Positions 9,591 through 20,900 of a stretch of DNA of 64,000 bases are shown piece after piece. The position numbers were made by a program, and so were the translations under genes. The stretch is taken from assembly GCA_947359465.1 (NCBI GenBank), contig OX375883.1, forward strand, positions 94,810,293-94,874,292, written 5' to 3'. The notes beneath the pieces are model-generated. The model did not search any database. It was not told where the DNA came from and was given only the letters and a program-made list of their open reading frames with translations. The first letter of the stretch is position 1, and each line of letters starts with the position of its first letter. The DNA comes from Metellina segmentata. Its lineage: Eukaryota; Arthropoda; Arachnida; Araneae; Tetragnathidae.

Positions 9591-11956
9591 AAAATTATTT
9601 GACTGAGATGTGGGGAGAGTATTTTGTGTGAAGTATTCCCATAGAAATTAACGTGCTGCCGAGCGAAATGGGAGGGGGTCTTTGTAATTTCAAAGCTCCC
9701 AATCCAAGCTCTCAGGCGATGTAATTTCTAAGGGAATGAAAAGGTATTTGACTGAGATGTGGGGAGAGTGTTTTGTGTGAAGTAATCCTATAGAAATTAA
9801 CGTGCTGACGAGCGAAATGGGAGGGGTCTTTGTAATTTCAAAGCTCCCAATCCAAGTTCTCAGGCGATGTAATTTCTAAGGGAATGAAAAGGTATTTGAC
9901 TGAGATGTGGGGAGAGTGTTTTGTGTGAAGTATTCCCATAGAAATTAACGTGCTGCCGAGCGAAATGGGAGGGGTCTTTGTAATTTCAAAGCTCCCAATC
10001 CAAGTTCTCAGGCGATGTAATTTCTATGGGAATGAAAAGGTATTTGACTGAGATGTGGGGAGAGTGTTTTGTGTGAAGTATTCCCATAGAAATAAACGTG
10101 CAGCCGAGCGAAATGGGAGGGGTCTTTGTAATTTCAAAGCTCCCAATCCAAGTTCTCAGGCGATGTAATTTCCATGGGAATGAAAAGGTATTTGACTGAG
10201 ATGTGGGGAGAGTGTTTTGTGTAAAGTATTCCCATAGAAATTAACGTGCTGCCGAGCGAAATGGGAGGGGTCTTTGTAATTTCAAAGCTCCCAATCCAAG
10301 TTCTCAGGCGATGTAATTTCTATGGGAATGAAAAGGTATTTGACTGAGATGTGGGGAGAGTATTTTGTGTGAAGTATTCCCATAGAAATTAACGTGCTGC
10401 CTAGCGAAATGGGAGGGGTCTTTGTAATTTTAAAGCTCCCAATCCAAGTTCTCAGGCGATGTAATTTCTAAGGGAATGAAAAGGTATTTGACTGAGATGT
10501 GGGGAGAGTGTTTTGTGTGAAGTATTCCCATAGAAATTAACGTGCCGCCGAGCGAAATGGGAGGGGTCTTTGTAATTTTAAAGCTCCCAATCCAAGTTCT
10601 CAGGCGATGTAATTTCTATGGGAATGAAAAGGTATTTGACTGAGATGTGGGGAGAGTGTTTTGTGTGAAGTATTCCCATAGAAATTAACGTGCTGCCGAG
10701 CGAAATGGGAGGGGTCTTTGTAATTTCAAAGCTCCCAATCCAAGTTCTCAGGCGATGTAATTTCTATGGGAATGAAAAGGTATTTGACTGAGATGTGGGG
10801 AGAGTATTTTGTGTGAAGTATTCCCATAGAAATAAACGTGCAGCCGAGCGAAATGGGAGGGGTCTTTGTAATTTCAAAGCTCCCAATCCAAGTTCTCAGG
10901 CGATGTAATTTCCATGGGAATGAAAAGGTATTTGACTGAGATGTGGGGAGAGTGTTTTGTGTAAAGTATTCCCATAGAAATTAACGTGCTGCCGAGCGAA
11001 ATGGGAGGGGTCTTTGTAATTTCAAAGCTCCCAATCCAAGTTCTCAGGCGATGTAATTTCTATGGGAATGAAAAGGTATTTGACTGAGATGTGGGGAGAG
11101 TATTTTGTGTGAAGTATTCCCATAGAAATTAACGTGCTGCCTAGCGAAATGGGAGGGGTCTTTAATTTTAAAGCTCCCAATCCAAGTTCTCAGGCGATGT
11201 AATTTCTAAGGGAATGAAAAGGTATTTGACTGAGATGTGGGGAGAGTGTTTTGTGTGAAGTATTCCCATAGAAATTAACGTGCCGCCGAGCGAAATGGGA
11301 GGGGTCTTTGTAATTTTAAAGCTCCCAATCCAAGTTCTCAGGCGATGTAATTTCTATGGGAATGAAAAGGTATTTGACTGAGATGTGGGGAGAGTGTTTT
11401 GTGTGAAGTATTCCCATAGAAATTAACGTGCTGCCGAGCGAAATGGGAGGGGTCTTTGTAATTTCAAAGCTCCCAATCCAAGTTCTCAGGCGATGTAATT
11501 TCTATGGGAATGAAAAGGTATTTGACTGAGATGTGGGGAGAGTATTTTGTGTGAAGTATTCCCATAGAAATTAACGTGCTGCCTAGCGAAATGGGAGGGG
11601 TCTTTGTAATTTTAAAGCTCCCAATCCAAGTTCTCAGGCGATGTAATTTCTATGGGAATGAAAAGGTATTTGACTGAGATGTGGGGAGAGTGTTTTGTGT
11701 GAAGTATTCCCATAGAAATTAACGTGCCGCCGAGCGAAATGGGAGGGGTCTTTGTAATTTCAAAGCTCCCAATCCAAGTTCTTAGGCGATGTAATTTCTA
11801 TCGGAATGAAAAGGTATTTGACTGAGATGTGGGGAGAGTGTTTTGTGTGAAGTATTCCCATAGAAATTAACGTGCTGCCGAGCGAAATGGTAGGTGTCTT
11901 CGTAATTTCATAACTCCCAATCCAAGTTCTCAGGCGATGTAATTTCTAAGGGAATG
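9591..11956 (+). repeat. Tandem duplication of 7225-9590 (16 monomers, 2366 bp)
   Basis: The segment repeats 7225-9590 at an offset of 2366 bp (16 x 148 - 2). Both private marks of the source are carried over: the 2-bp deletion giving ggtctttaatttt (8791 and 11157) and taggtgtcttcg (about 9525 and 11891). It therefore arose after those changes and is younger than the 5921-9590 copy itself. Confidence 0.87.
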
Positions 11957-12600
11957 AAAAGGTATTTGACTGAGATGTGGGGAGAGTGTTTTGTGTGAAG
12001 TAATCCCATAGAAATTAACGTGGTGCCGAGCGAAATGGGAGGGGTCTTTGTAATTTCAAAGCTCCCAATCCAAGTTCTCACGCGATGTAATTTCTAAGGG
12101 AATGAAAAGGTATTTGACTGAGATGTGGGGAGAGTGTTTTGTGTGAAGTATTCCCATAGAAATTAACGTGCTGCCGAGCGAAATGGGAGGGGTCTTTGTA
12201 ATTTCAAAGCTCCCAATCCAAGTTCTCAGGCGATGTAATTTCTATGGGAATGAAAAGGTATTTGTCTGAGATGTGGGGAGAGTGTTTTGTGTGAATTATT
12301 CCCATAGAAATTAACGTGCTGCCGAGCGAAATGGGAGGGGTCTTTGTAATTTCAAAGCTCCCAATCCAAGTTCTCAGGCGATGTAATTTCTAAGGGAATG
12401 AAAAGGTATTTGACTGAGATGTGGGGAGAGTGTTTTGTGTGAAGTATTCCCATAGAAATTAACGTGCTGCCGAGCGAAATGGGAGGGGTCTTTGTAATTT
12501 CAAAGCTCCCTATCCAAGTTCTCAGGCGATGTAATTTCTATGGGAATGAAAGGGTATTTGACTGAGATGTGGGGAGAGTGTTTTATGTGAAGTATTCCCA

Positions 12601-12748
12601 TAGAAATTAACGTGCTGCCGAGTGAAATGGGAGGGGTCTTTGTAATTTCAAAGCTCCCAATCCAAGCTCTCAGGCGATGTAATTTCTAAGGGAATGAAAA
12701 GGTATTTGACTGAGATGTGGGGAGAGTGTTTTGTGTGAAGTAATCCCA
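12601..12748 (+). repeat. Recombinant monomer with loss of one 148-bp unit
   Basis: In block A, gagtgaaatg (about 1229) and ccaagctctcagg (about 1418) lie in adjacent monomers. Here both lie in the same monomer, only about 44 bp apart, and the intervening gaaaatt and ggggg features are missing. This is what an unequal exchange between neighbours would leave, with the crossover between about 12631 and 12672. Confidence 0.7.
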
Positions 12749-13899
12749 TAGAAATTAACGTGCTGCCGAGCGAAATGGGAGGGGTCTTTGTAATTTCAAA
12801 GCTCCCAATCCAAGTTCTCAGGCGATGTAATTTCTAAGGGAATGAAAAGGTATTTGACTGAGATGTGGGGAGAGTGTTTTGTGTGAAGTATTCCCATAGA
12901 AATTAACGTGCTGCCGAGCGAAATGGGAGGGGTCTTTGTAATTTCAAAGCTCCCAATCCAAGTTCTCAGGCGATGTAATTTCTATGGGAATGAAAAGGTA
13001 TTTGACTGAGATGTGGGGAGAGTGTTTTGTGTGAAGTATTCCCATAGAAATAAACGTGCAGCCGAGCGAAATGGGAGGGGTCTTTGTAATTTCAAAGCTC
13101 CCAATCCAAGTTCTCAGGCGATGTAATTTCTAAGGGAATGAAAAGGTATTTGACTGAGATGTGGGGACAGTGTTTTGTGTGAAGTATTCCCATAGAAATT
13201 ACCGTGTTGCCGAGCGAAATGGGAGGGGTCTTTGTAATTTCAAAGCTCCCAATCCAAGTTCTCAGGCGATGTAATTTCTAAGGGAATGAAAAGGTATTTG
13301 ACTGAGATGTGGGGAGAGTGTTTTGTGTGAAGTATTCCCATAGAAATTAACGTGTTGCCGAGCGAAATGGGAGGGGTCTTTGTAATTTCAAAGCTCCCAA
13401 TCCAAGTTCTCAGGCGATGTAATTTCTATGGGAATGAAAAGGTATTTGACTGAGATGTGGGGAGAGTGTTTTGTGTGAAGTATTCCCATAGAAATTAACG
13501 TGCTGCCGAGCGAAATGGGAGGGGTCTTTGTAATTTCAAAGCTCCCAGTCCAAGTTATCAGGCGATTTAATTTCTAAGGGAATGAAAAGGTATTTGACTG
13601 AGTAGTGGGGAGAGTGTTTTGTGTGAAGTATTCCCATAGAAATTAACGTGCTGCCGAGCGAAATGGGAGGGGTCTTTGTAATTTCAAAGCTCCCAATCCA
13701 AGTTCTCAGGCGATGTAATTTCCATGGGAATGAAAAGGTATTTGACTGAGATGTGGGGAGAGTGTTTTGTGTAAAGTATTCCCATAGAAATTAACGTGCT
13801 GCCGAGCGAAATGGGAGGGGTCTTTGTAATTTCAAAGCTCCCAATCCAAGTTCTCAGGCGATGTAATTTCTATGGGAATGAAAAGGTATTTGACTGAGA

Positions 13900-14960
13900 T
13901 GTGGGGAGAGTATTTTGTGTGAAGTATTCCCATAGAAATTAACGTGCTGCCTAGCGAAATGGGAGGGGTCTTTGTAATTTTAAAGCTCCCAATCCAAGTT
14001 CTCAGGCGATGTAATTTCTAAGGGAATGAAAAGGTATTTGACTGAGATGTGGGGAGAGTGTTTTGTGTGAAGTATTCCCATGGAAATTAACGTGCTGCCG
14101 AGTGAAATGGGAGGGGTCTTTGTAATTTCAAAGCTCCCAATCCAAGTTCTCAGGCGATGTAATTTCTAAGGGAATGAAAAGGTATTTGACTGAGATGTGG
14201 GGAGAGTGTTTTGTGTGAAGTATTCCCATAGAAATTAACGTGTTGCCGAGCGAAATGGGAGGGGTCTTTGTAATTTCAAAGCTTCCAATCCAAGTTCTCA
14301 GGCGATGTAATTTCTATGGGAATGAAAAGGTATTTGACTGAGATGTGGGGAGAGTGTTTTGTGTGAAGTATTCCCATAGAAATTAACGTGCTGCCGAGCG
14401 AAATGGGAGGGGTCTTTGTAATTTCAAAGCTCCCAATCCAAGTTCTCAGGCGATGTAATTTCCATGGGAATGAAAAGGTATTTGACTGAGATGTGGGGAG
14501 AGTGTTTTGTGTAAAGTATTCCCATAGAAATTAACGTGCTGCCGAGCGAAATGGGAGGGGTCTTTGTAATTTCAAAGCTCCCAATCCAAGTTCTCAGGCG
14601 ATGTAATATCTATGGGAATGAAAAGGTATTTGACTGAGATGTGGGGAGAGTATTTTGTGTGAAGTATTCCCATAGAAATTAACGTGCTGCCTAGCGAAAT
14701 GGGAGGGGTCTTTGTAATTTCAAAGCTCCCTATCCAAGTTCTCAGGCGATGTAATTTCTATGGGAATGAAAGGGTATTTGACTGAGATGTGGGGAGAGTG
14801 TTTTGTGTGAAGTATTCCCATAGAAATTACGTGCTGCCGAGTGAAATGGGAGGGGTCTTTGTAATTTCAAAGCTCCCAATCCAAGTTCTCAGGCGATGTA
14901 ATTTCTAAGGGAATGAAAATTATTTGACTGAGATGTGGGGAGAGTATTTTGTGTGAAGTA
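13900..14960 (+). repeat. Left-flank segment shared with 58.9-59.96 kb
   Basis: Three rare markers keep one constant offset of 44,996 bp (304 x 148 + 4) to the right domain: agtgaaat at 14101 and 59097, gcttccaatcc at 14281 and 59277, and the 1-bp deletion gaaattacgtg at about 14827 and 59823. The two segments are therefore colinear copies that now flank the 36-kb middle domain. The left copy has tcccatggaaatt near 14078 where the right one has the usual tcccatagaaatt. Confidence 0.8.
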
Positions 14961-17900
14961 TTCCCATAGAAATTACCGTGTTGCCGAGCGAAATGGGAGG
15001 GGTCTTTGTAATTTCAAAGCTCCCAATCCAAGTTCTCAGGCGATGTAATTTCTAAGGGAATGAAAAGGTATTTGACTGAGATGTGGGGAGAGTGTTTTGT
15101 GTGAAGTATTCCCATAGAAATTAACGTGCTGCCGAGCGAAATGGGAGGGGTCTTTGTAATTTCAAAGCTCCCAATCCAAGTTCTCAGGCGATGTAATTTC
15201 TAAGGGAATGAAAAGGTATTTGACTGAGATGTGGGGAGAGTGTTTTGTGTGAAGTATTCCCATAGAAATTAACGTGCTGCCGAGCGAAATGGGAGGGGTC
15301 TTTGTAATTTCAAAGCTCCCAATCCAAGTTCTCAGGCGATGTAATTCCTAAGGGTATGAAAAGGTATTTGACTGAGATGTGGGGGGAGTGTTTTGTGTGA
15401 AGTATTCCCATAGAAATTAACGTGCTGCCGAGCGAAATGTGAGGGGTCTTTGTAATTTCAAAGCTCCCAATCCAAGTTCTCAGGCGATGTAATTTCTATG
15501 GGAATGAAAAGGTATTTGACTGAGATGTGGGGAGAGTGTTTTGTGTGAAGTATTCCCATAGAAATTAACGTGCTGCCGAGCGAAATGGGAGGGGTCTTTG
15601 TAATTTCAAAGCTCCCAATCCAAGTTCTCAGGCGATGTAATTTCTAAGGGAATGAAAAGGTATTTGACTGAGATGTGGGGAGAGTGTTTTGAGTGAAGTA
15701 TTCCCATAGAAATTAACGTGCTGCCGAGCGAAATGGGAGGGGTCTTTGTAATTTCAAAGCTCCCAATCCAAGTTCTCAGGCGATGTAATTTCTATGGGAA
15801 TGAAAAGGTATTTGACTGAGATGTGGGGAGAGTGTTTTGTGTGAAGTATTCCCATAGAAATTAACGTGCTGCCGAGCGAAATGGGAGGGGACTTTGTAAT
15901 TTCAAAGCTCCCAATCCAAGTTCTCAGGCGATGTAATTTCTAAGGGAATAAAAATTATTTGACTGAGATGTGGGGGGAGTGTTTTGTGTGAAGTATTCCC
16001 ATAGAAATTAACGCGCTACCGAGCGAAATGGGAGGGGTCTTTAAAATTTCAAAGCTCCCAATCAAATTTCTCAGGCGACGTAATTTCTATGGGAATGAAA
16101 AGGTATTTGACTGAGATGTGGGGAGAGTGTTTTGTGTGAAGTATTCCCATAGAAATTAACGTGCTGCCGAGCGAAATGGGAGGGGTCTTTGTAATTTCAA
16201 AGCTCCCAATCCAAGTTCTCAGGCGATGTAATTTCTAAGGGAATGAAAATTATTTGACTGAGATGTGGGGAGAGTGTTTTGTGTGAAGTATTCCCATAGA
16301 AATTAACGTGCTGCCGAGCGAAATGGGAGGGGTCTTTGTTATTTCAAAGCTCCCAATCCAAGTTCAAAGGCGATGTAATTTCTATGGGAATGAAAAGGTA
16401 TTTGACTGAGATGTGGTGAGAGTGTTTTGTGTGAAGTATTCCCATAGAAATTAACGTGCTGCCGAGCGAAATGGGATTGGTCTTTGTAATTTTAAAGCTC
16501 CCAATCCAAGTTCTCAGGCGATGTAATTTCTATGGGAATGAAAAGGTATTTGACTGAGATGTGGTGAGAGTGTTTTGTGTGAAGTATTCCCATAGAAATT
16601 AACGTGCTGCCGAGCGAAATGTGAGGGGTCTTTGTAATTTCAAAGCTCCCAATCCAAGTTCTCAGGCGATGTAATTTCTAAGGGAATGAAAAGGTATTTG
16701 ACTGAGATGTGGGGAGAGTGTTTTGTGTGAAGTATTCCCATAGAAATTAACGTGCTGCCGAGCGAAATGGGAGGGGTCTTTGTAATTTCTAAGCTCCCAA
16801 TCCAAGTTCTCAGGCGATGTAATTTCTAAGGGAATGAAAAGGTATTTGACTGAGTAGTGGGGAGAGTGTTTTGTGTGAAGTATTCCCATAGAAATTAACG
16901 TGTTGCCGAGCGAAATGGGAGGGGTCTTTGTAATTTCAAAGATCCCAATCCAAGTTCTCAGGCGATGTAATTTCTATGGGAATGAAAAGGTATTTGACTG
17001 AGATGTAGGGAGAGTGTTTTTTGTGAAGTATTCCCATAGAAATTAACGTGCTGCCGAGCGAAATGGGAGGGGTCTTTGTAATTTCAAAGCTCCCAATCCA
17101 AGTTCTCAGGCGATGTAATTTCTAAGGGAATGAAAAGGTATTTGACTGAGATGTGGGGAGAGTGTTTTGTGTGAAGTATTCCCATAGAAATTAACGTGCT
17201 GCCGAGCGAAATGGGAGGGGTCTTTGTAATTTCAAAGCTCCCAATCCAAGTTCTCAGGCGATGTAATTTCTAAGGGTATGAAAAGGTATTTGACTGAGAT
17301 GTGGGGGGAGTGTTTTGTGTGAAGTATTCCCATAGAAATTAACGTGCTGCCGAGCGAAATGTGAGGGGTCTTTGTAATTTCAAAGCTCCCAATCCAAGTT
17401 CTCAGGCGATGTAATTTCTATGGGAATGAAAAGGTATTTGACTGAGATGTGGGGAGAGTGTTTTGTGTGAAGTATTCCCATAGAAATTAACGTGCTGCCG
17501 ATTGAAATGGGAGGGGTCTTTGTAATTTCAAAGCTCCCAATCCAAGTTCTCAGGCGATGTAATTTCTAAGGGAATGAAAAGGTATTTGACTGAGATGTGG
17601 GGAGAGTGTTTTGTGTGAAGTATTCCCATAGAAATTAACGTGCTGCCGAGCGAAATGGGAGGGGTCTTTGTAATTTCTAAGCTCCCAATCCAAGTTCTCA
17701 GGCGATGTAATTTCTAAGGGAATGAAAAGGTATTTGACTGAGTAGTGGGGAGAGTGTTTTGTGTGAAGTATTCCCATAGAAATTAACGTGTTGCCGAGCG
17801 AAATGGGAGGGGTCTTTGTAATTTCAAAGATCCCAATCCAAGTTCTCAGGCGATGTAATTTCTATGGGAATGAAAAGGTATTTGACTGAGATGTAGGGAG

Positions 17901-20900
17901 AGTGTTTTTTGTGAAGTATTCCCATAGAAATTAACGTGCTGCCGAGCGAAATGGGAGGGGTCTTTGTAATTTCAAAGCTCCCAATCCAAGTTCTCAGGCG
18001 ATGTAATTTCTAAGGGAATGAAAAGGTATTTGACTGAGATGTGGGGAGAGTGTTTTGTGTGAAGTATTCCCATAGAAATTAACGTGCTGCCGAGCGAAAT
18101 GGGAGGGGTCTTTGTAATTTCAAAGCTCCCAATCCAAGTTCTCAGGCGATGTAATTTCTAAGGGTATGAAAAGGTATTTGACTGAGATGTGGGGGGAGTG
18201 TTTTGTGTGAAGTATTCCCATAGAAATTAACGTGCTGCCGAGCGAAATGTGATGGGTCTTTGTAATTTCAAAGCTCCCAATCCAAGTTCTCAGGCGATGT
18301 AATTTCTATGGGAATGAAAAGGTATTTGACTGAGATGTGGGGAGAGTGTTTTGTGTGAAGTATTCCCATAGAAATTAACGTGCTGCCGAGCGAAATGGGA
18401 GGGGTCTTTGTAATTTCAAAGCACCCAATCCAAGTTCTCAGGCGATGTAATTTCTAAGGGAATGAAAAGGTATTTGACTGAGATGTGGGGAGAGTGTTTT
18501 GTGTGAAGTATTCCCATAGAAATTAACGTGCTGCCGAGCGAAATGGGAGGGGTCTTTGTAATTTCAAAGCTCCCAATCCAAGTTCTCAGGCGATGTAATT
18601 TCTATGGGAATGAAAAGGTATTTGACTGAGATGTGGGGAGAGTGTTTTGTGTGAAGTATTCCCATAGAAATTAACGTGCTGCCGAGCGAAATGGGAGGGG
18701 ACTTTGTAATTTCAAAGCTCCCAATCCAAGTTCTCAGGCGATGTAATTTCTAAGGGAATGAAAAGGTATTTGACTGAGATGTGGGGAGAGTGTTTTGTGT
18801 GAAGTATTCCCATAGAAATTAACGTGCTGCCGAGCGAAATGGGAGGGGTCTTTGTAATTTCTAAGCTCCCAATCCAAGTTCTCAGGCGATGTAATTTCTA
18901 AGGGAATGAAAAGGTATTTGACTGAGTAGTGGGGAGAGTGTTTTGTGTGAAGTATTCCCATAGAAATTAACGTGTTGCCGAGCGAAATGGGAGGGGTCTT
19001 TGTAATTTCAAAGATACCAATCCAAGTTCTCAGGCGATGTAATTTCTATGGGAATGAAAAGGTATTTGACTGAGATGTAGGGAGAGTGTTTTTTGTGAAG
19101 TATTCCCATAGAAATTAACGTGCTGCCGAGCGAAATGGGAGGGGTCTTTGTAATTTCAAAGCTCCCAATCCAAGTTCTCAGGCGATGTAATTTCTAAGGG
19201 AATGAAAAGGTATTTGACTGAGATGTGGGGAGAGTGTTTTGTGTGAAGTATTCCCATAGAAATTAACGTGCTGCCGAGCGAAATGGGAGGGGTCTTTGTA
19301 ATTTCAAAGCTCCCAATCCAAGTTCTCAGGCGATGTAATTTCTAAGGGTATGAAAAGGTATTTGACTGAGATGTGGGGGGAGTGTTTTGTGTGAAGTATT
19401 CCCATAGAAATTAACGTGCTGCCGAGCGAAATGTGATGGGTCTTTGTAATTTCAAAGCTCCCAATCCAAGTTCTCAGGCGATGTAATTTCTATGGGAATG
19501 AAAAGGTATTTGACTGAGATGTGGGGAGAGTGTTTTGTGTGAAGTATTCCCATAGAAATTAACGTGCTATCGAGCGAAATGGGAGGGGTCTTTGTAATTT
19601 CAAAGCTCCCAATCCAAGTTCTCAGGCGATGTAATTTCTAAGGGAATGAAAAGGTATTTGACTGAGATGTGGGGAGAGTGTTTTGTGTGAAGTATTCCCA
19701 TAGAAATTAACGTGCTGCCGAGCGAAATGGGAGGGGTCTTTGTAATTTCAAAGCTCCCAATCCAAGTTCTCAGGCGATGTAATTTCTATGGGAATGAAAA
19801 GGTATTTGACTGAGATGTGGGGAGAGTGTTTTGTGTGAAGTATTCCCATAGAAATTAACGTGCTGCCGAGCGAAATGGGAGGGGACTTTGTAATTTCAAA
19901 GCTCCCAATCCAAGTTCTCAGGCGATGTAATTTCTAAGGGAATGAAAATTATTTGACTGAGATGTGGGGAGAGTGTTTTGTGTGAAGTATTCCCATAGAA
20001 ATTAACGTGCTGCCGAGCGAAATGGGAGGGGTCTTTGTTATTTCAAAGCTCCCAATCCAAGTTCAAAGGCGATGTAATTTCTATGGGAATGAAAAGGTAT
20101 TTGACTGAGATGTGGGGAGAGTGTTTTGTGTGAAGTATTCCCATAGAAATTAACGTGCTGCCGAGCGAAATGTGAGGGGTCTTTGTAATTTCAAAGCTCC
20201 CAATCCAAGTTCTCAGGCGATGTAATTTCTAAGGGAATGAAAAGGTATTTGACTGAGATGTGGTGAGAGTGTTTTGTGTGAAGTATTCCCATAGAAATTA
20301 ACGTGCTGCCGAGCGAAATGGGAGGGGTCTTTGTAATTTTAAAGCTCCCAATCCAAGTTCTCAGGGGATGTAATTTCTATGGGAATGAAAAGGTATTTGA
20401 CTGAGATGTGGTGAGAGTGTTTTGTGTGAAGTATTCCCATAGAAATTAACGTGCTGCCGAGCGAAATGTGAGGGGTCTTTGTAATTTCAAAGCTCCCAAT
20501 CCAAGTTCTCAGGCGATGTAATTTCTAAGGGAATGAAAAGGTATTTGACTGAGATGTGGGGAGAGTGTTTTGTGTGAAGTATTCCCATAGAAATTAACGT
20601 GCTGCCGAGCGAAATGGGAGGGGTCTTTGTAATTTCTAAGCTCCCAATCCAAGTTCTCAGGCGATGTAATTTCTAAGGGAATGAAAAGGTATTTGACTGA
20701 GTAGTGGGGAGAGTGTTTTGTGTGAAGTATTCCCATAGAAATTAACGTGTTGCCGAGCGAAATGGGAGGGGTCTTTGTAATTTCAAAGATCCCAATCCAA
20801 GTTCTCAGGCGATGTAATTTCTATGGGAATGAAAAGGTATTTGACTGAGATGTAGGGAGAGTGTTTTTTGTGAAGTATTCCCATAGAAATTAACGTGCTG

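Larger units (their letters stand above)
11957..15250 (+). repeat. Mosaic end of the left domain
   Basis: 11957 to about 12428 continues the block A order (taatcccat...ggtgccg at about 12001, cacgcg near 12080) at an offset of 8284 from 3673. It has private changes tttgtctgag and gaattattcc near 12262-12300. It then passes through a recombinant monomer near 12650, a second ggggacag at 13167, cccagtccaagttatcagg at about 13546, and a 740-bp duplication (ttccatggg near 13721 and 14461; ctgcctag at 13947 and about 14687). A 147-bp copy with gaaattacgtg lies near 14827. Left-type markers end near 15.0 kb. Confidence 0.75.

Noticed and set aside
13598..13612. gagtagtgggg as a junction with non-satellite DNA
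   Set aside because: It is a small local change (gagatgtgggg to gagtagtgggg) inside a normal monomer, and it recurs as a marker through the middle domain.
16662..16889. Minus-strand open frames of 60-82 codons across 16.6-51 kb
   Set aside because: All are shifted readings of the same monomer and change with each 1-bp indel or substitution. None is conserved across all copies of the repeat.
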